Of a stretch of 36,856 bases of DNA, positions 35,496 through 36,856 are shown piece after piece (positions within the stretch are counted from its first letter, which is position 1; the number at the start of each line of letters is the position of its first letter). The notes under the pieces are model-generated. The model did not search any database. It was not told the DNA's origin and saw only the letters and a program-made list of their open reading frames with translations. The stretch is from Candidatus Aerophobota bacterium (lineage in GTDB: Bacteria > Aerophobota > Aerophobia > Aerophobales > AE-B3A). Where the stretch lies: positions 1 through 36,856 of the forward strand of contig JAUWXE010000003.1 in the NCBI GenBank assembly GCA_030616535.1, read 5' to 3'. Both the position numbers and the translations under genes were made by a program.

Positions 35496-36856
35496 TCAAG
35501 GTAGATTTTTTCCTTTAGTCTGAATTTCTAATTCTTTTTTATTTTTCTTTTGCTGATTCTTTATGACCTGGCTTAACTTTACCACGGGAGAGTCGTATTC
35601 TCCGACGAGCATCTTTTCAAACTCTGGTCTGGTAATTTCATCCAGATGTCTGGCATAATTATCAAGGAATTCTGCAGTCTTACCATTGATAATGGTCTCT
35701 GCTCCTTTATGAGTTGGGTAGGCGCCAAGTTCTTTAACTGCCTCTCTCAGGATCTCGGGTTTGTCTATAATGGCGCAGGGAGTTAGCCAATTATGGTTCT
35801 GTTCCAGTTGTTTCTTTCTTATGGAGAGAAAAAAGGGAGAAACAATCGCCTCCTGCAGCCCCTTACCGCGTTTCCATAAATCAAAGATATTGTCCACAGC
35901 AAAGTGAACAAAGACGCAGGGCTCAATATCTCCTTTAGAATTGATATGAAAATATTTTCTTCCCCCAGCTATACATCCGCCAGTCCAGGGTCCGTCATTC
36001 CAGAAGTCTCCCACGAAGATAGACTTCTTTGATCTCCACTCCCACACCTTCTGACGAAGTCTAGCTCTCTGCTCAGGAGTAGGCATGAGTTCGGTGGCCG
36101 GTTTTTTCCCTATGGGAATATAAATAAAATACCAACCAAAGGAGACATGCCGCTCAATAAGATCATCTATAAATTCATCACTGCTAACTATTTGGGCATT
36201 TTCTCTGGTTACAGTTACGGAAAATCCCTGCAGGACCCCCGCCCGGTAGAGATTCTCCCTTACCTTATTTATTTTCTCCCAGACTCCCTTGCCTCTTCTC
36301 TCATCAGTCTCCTTTTTAAATCCCTCCAGGCTAATAGCGGGTGCTACATTGCCTAACCTGGCTAATCTTTCTATCCTGTCTTCATCTAACAATGTCCCAT
36401 TAGTATAAACTTGGAAATACATATCATTGTGCTCTTTAGCCAAGTCAAACAGATCCTTCCCTGTCTCTTTATCCTTATAATAGAAGGGTTCTCCACCCGA
36501 GATGGTCAAAAAACGAATGCCCAGGCTTTCGGCTTCTCGTAAAATCCTATCCAGAGTTGCGTAAGATAGGCCCTGGCCTCGTGGATATTCATGGGCATAA
36601 CAGCCGTAGCAATTAAGATTACAGGTGTTGGTGGGAGAAATGACAAAAAACCAGGGAGCTTTAAAGCCCTCTTCCTTCAGCTTTTCCCTTTTCTTAGCTT
36701 CCATGACCCAGTCACAGAAAAAGTTTTTGGCTAGTCTTTCCCTGCACACCTTAGACAACCTATCCTGAAGAATCAATCTGCTGAGCTCTGTCAAGGGATG
36801 TCGCCTCTGAAAAGCCTTGCGCACATTTTCCATGGCTGCTTCATTAGGACCGGCAA
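35496..36856 (-). CDS. Radical SAM/SPASM-type protein, 5' end probably outside window
   Basis: 'SPTNTCNLNCYGCYAHEY', 'LTISGGEPFYY', C-terminal 'GGCIAGGRKYFHINSKGDIEPCVF'; frame remains open upstream of ATG 36833 (AGPNEAAMENVRK). Confidence 0.88.
   Translation of the reverse strand, partial: AGPNEAAMENVRKAFQRRHPLTELSRLILQDRLSKVCRERLAKNFFCDWVMEAKKREKLKEEGFKAPWFFVISPTNTCNLNCYGCYAHEYPRGQGLSYATLDRILREAESLGIRFLTISGGEPFYYKDKETGKDLFDLAKEHNDMYFQVYTNGTLLDEDRIERLARLGNVAPAISLEGFKKETDERRGKGVWEKINKVRENLYRAGVLQGFSVTVTRENAQIVSSDEFIDDLIERHVSFGWYFIYIPIGKKPATELMPTPEQRARLRQKVWEWRSKKSIFVGDFWNDGPWTGGCIAGGRKYFHINSKGDIEPCVFVHFAVDNIFDLWKRGKGLQEAIVSPFFLSIRKKQLEQNHNWLTPCAIIDKPEILREAVKELGAYPTHKGAETIINGKTAEFLDNYARHLDEITRPEFEKMLVGEYDSPVVKLSQVIKNQQKKNKKELEIQTKGKNLP

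Noticed and set aside
1-36856. CRISPR arrays, rRNA genes, prophage or toxin-antitoxin/defence modules
   Set aside because: No regularly spaced repeats, no rRNA-like sequence, and no recognisable cas, phage or defence proteins in the ORF track.

Overview
The window reads as three zones on what looks like a bacterial chromosome. (1) 1-~2.2 kb: IS debris, namely the C-terminal end of one integrase-type transposase running off the left edge and a second, frameshifted integrase-core transposase with a start-codon hairpin and iterated ~21-bp end repeats. (2) ~2.2-21.5 kb: an accessory sugar-catabolic island with a GntR/HutC regulator, a remnant of a TIM-barrel isomerase, a large putative glycoside hydrolase, a GH36-type alpha-galactosidase, a CUT1 ABC importer (binding protein and two permeases, no ATPase), an FGGY kinase, a RuBisCO-like protein (form IV type), a xylose-isomerase-like TIM barrel, PDH/acetoin-type E1 alpha and beta without E2/E3, a divergent class II aldolase and a truncated Zn-alcohol dehydrogenase. 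A minus-strand Zn-dehydrogenase/TIM-barrel isomerase pair follows. (3) ~21.6-36.9 kb: housekeeping genes (thiD2-thiE fusion, tsaE-tsaB-rimI; on the minus strand bioY, an EF-G-like GTPase, DUF4139, fabH-plsX-rpmF, ADP-forming acyl-CoA synthetase, coaD, double NUDIX, two radical SAM proteins). The strongest candidates for something undescribed are the RuBisCO-like-protein-centred catabolic operon (possibly a new branched-sugar or sugar-acid pathway) and a ~142-nt conserved, hairpin-bearing leader found in two copies upstream of the GH36 gene and the ABC binding-protein gene. All calls come from reading the sequence and recalled family motifs; no database search was run.
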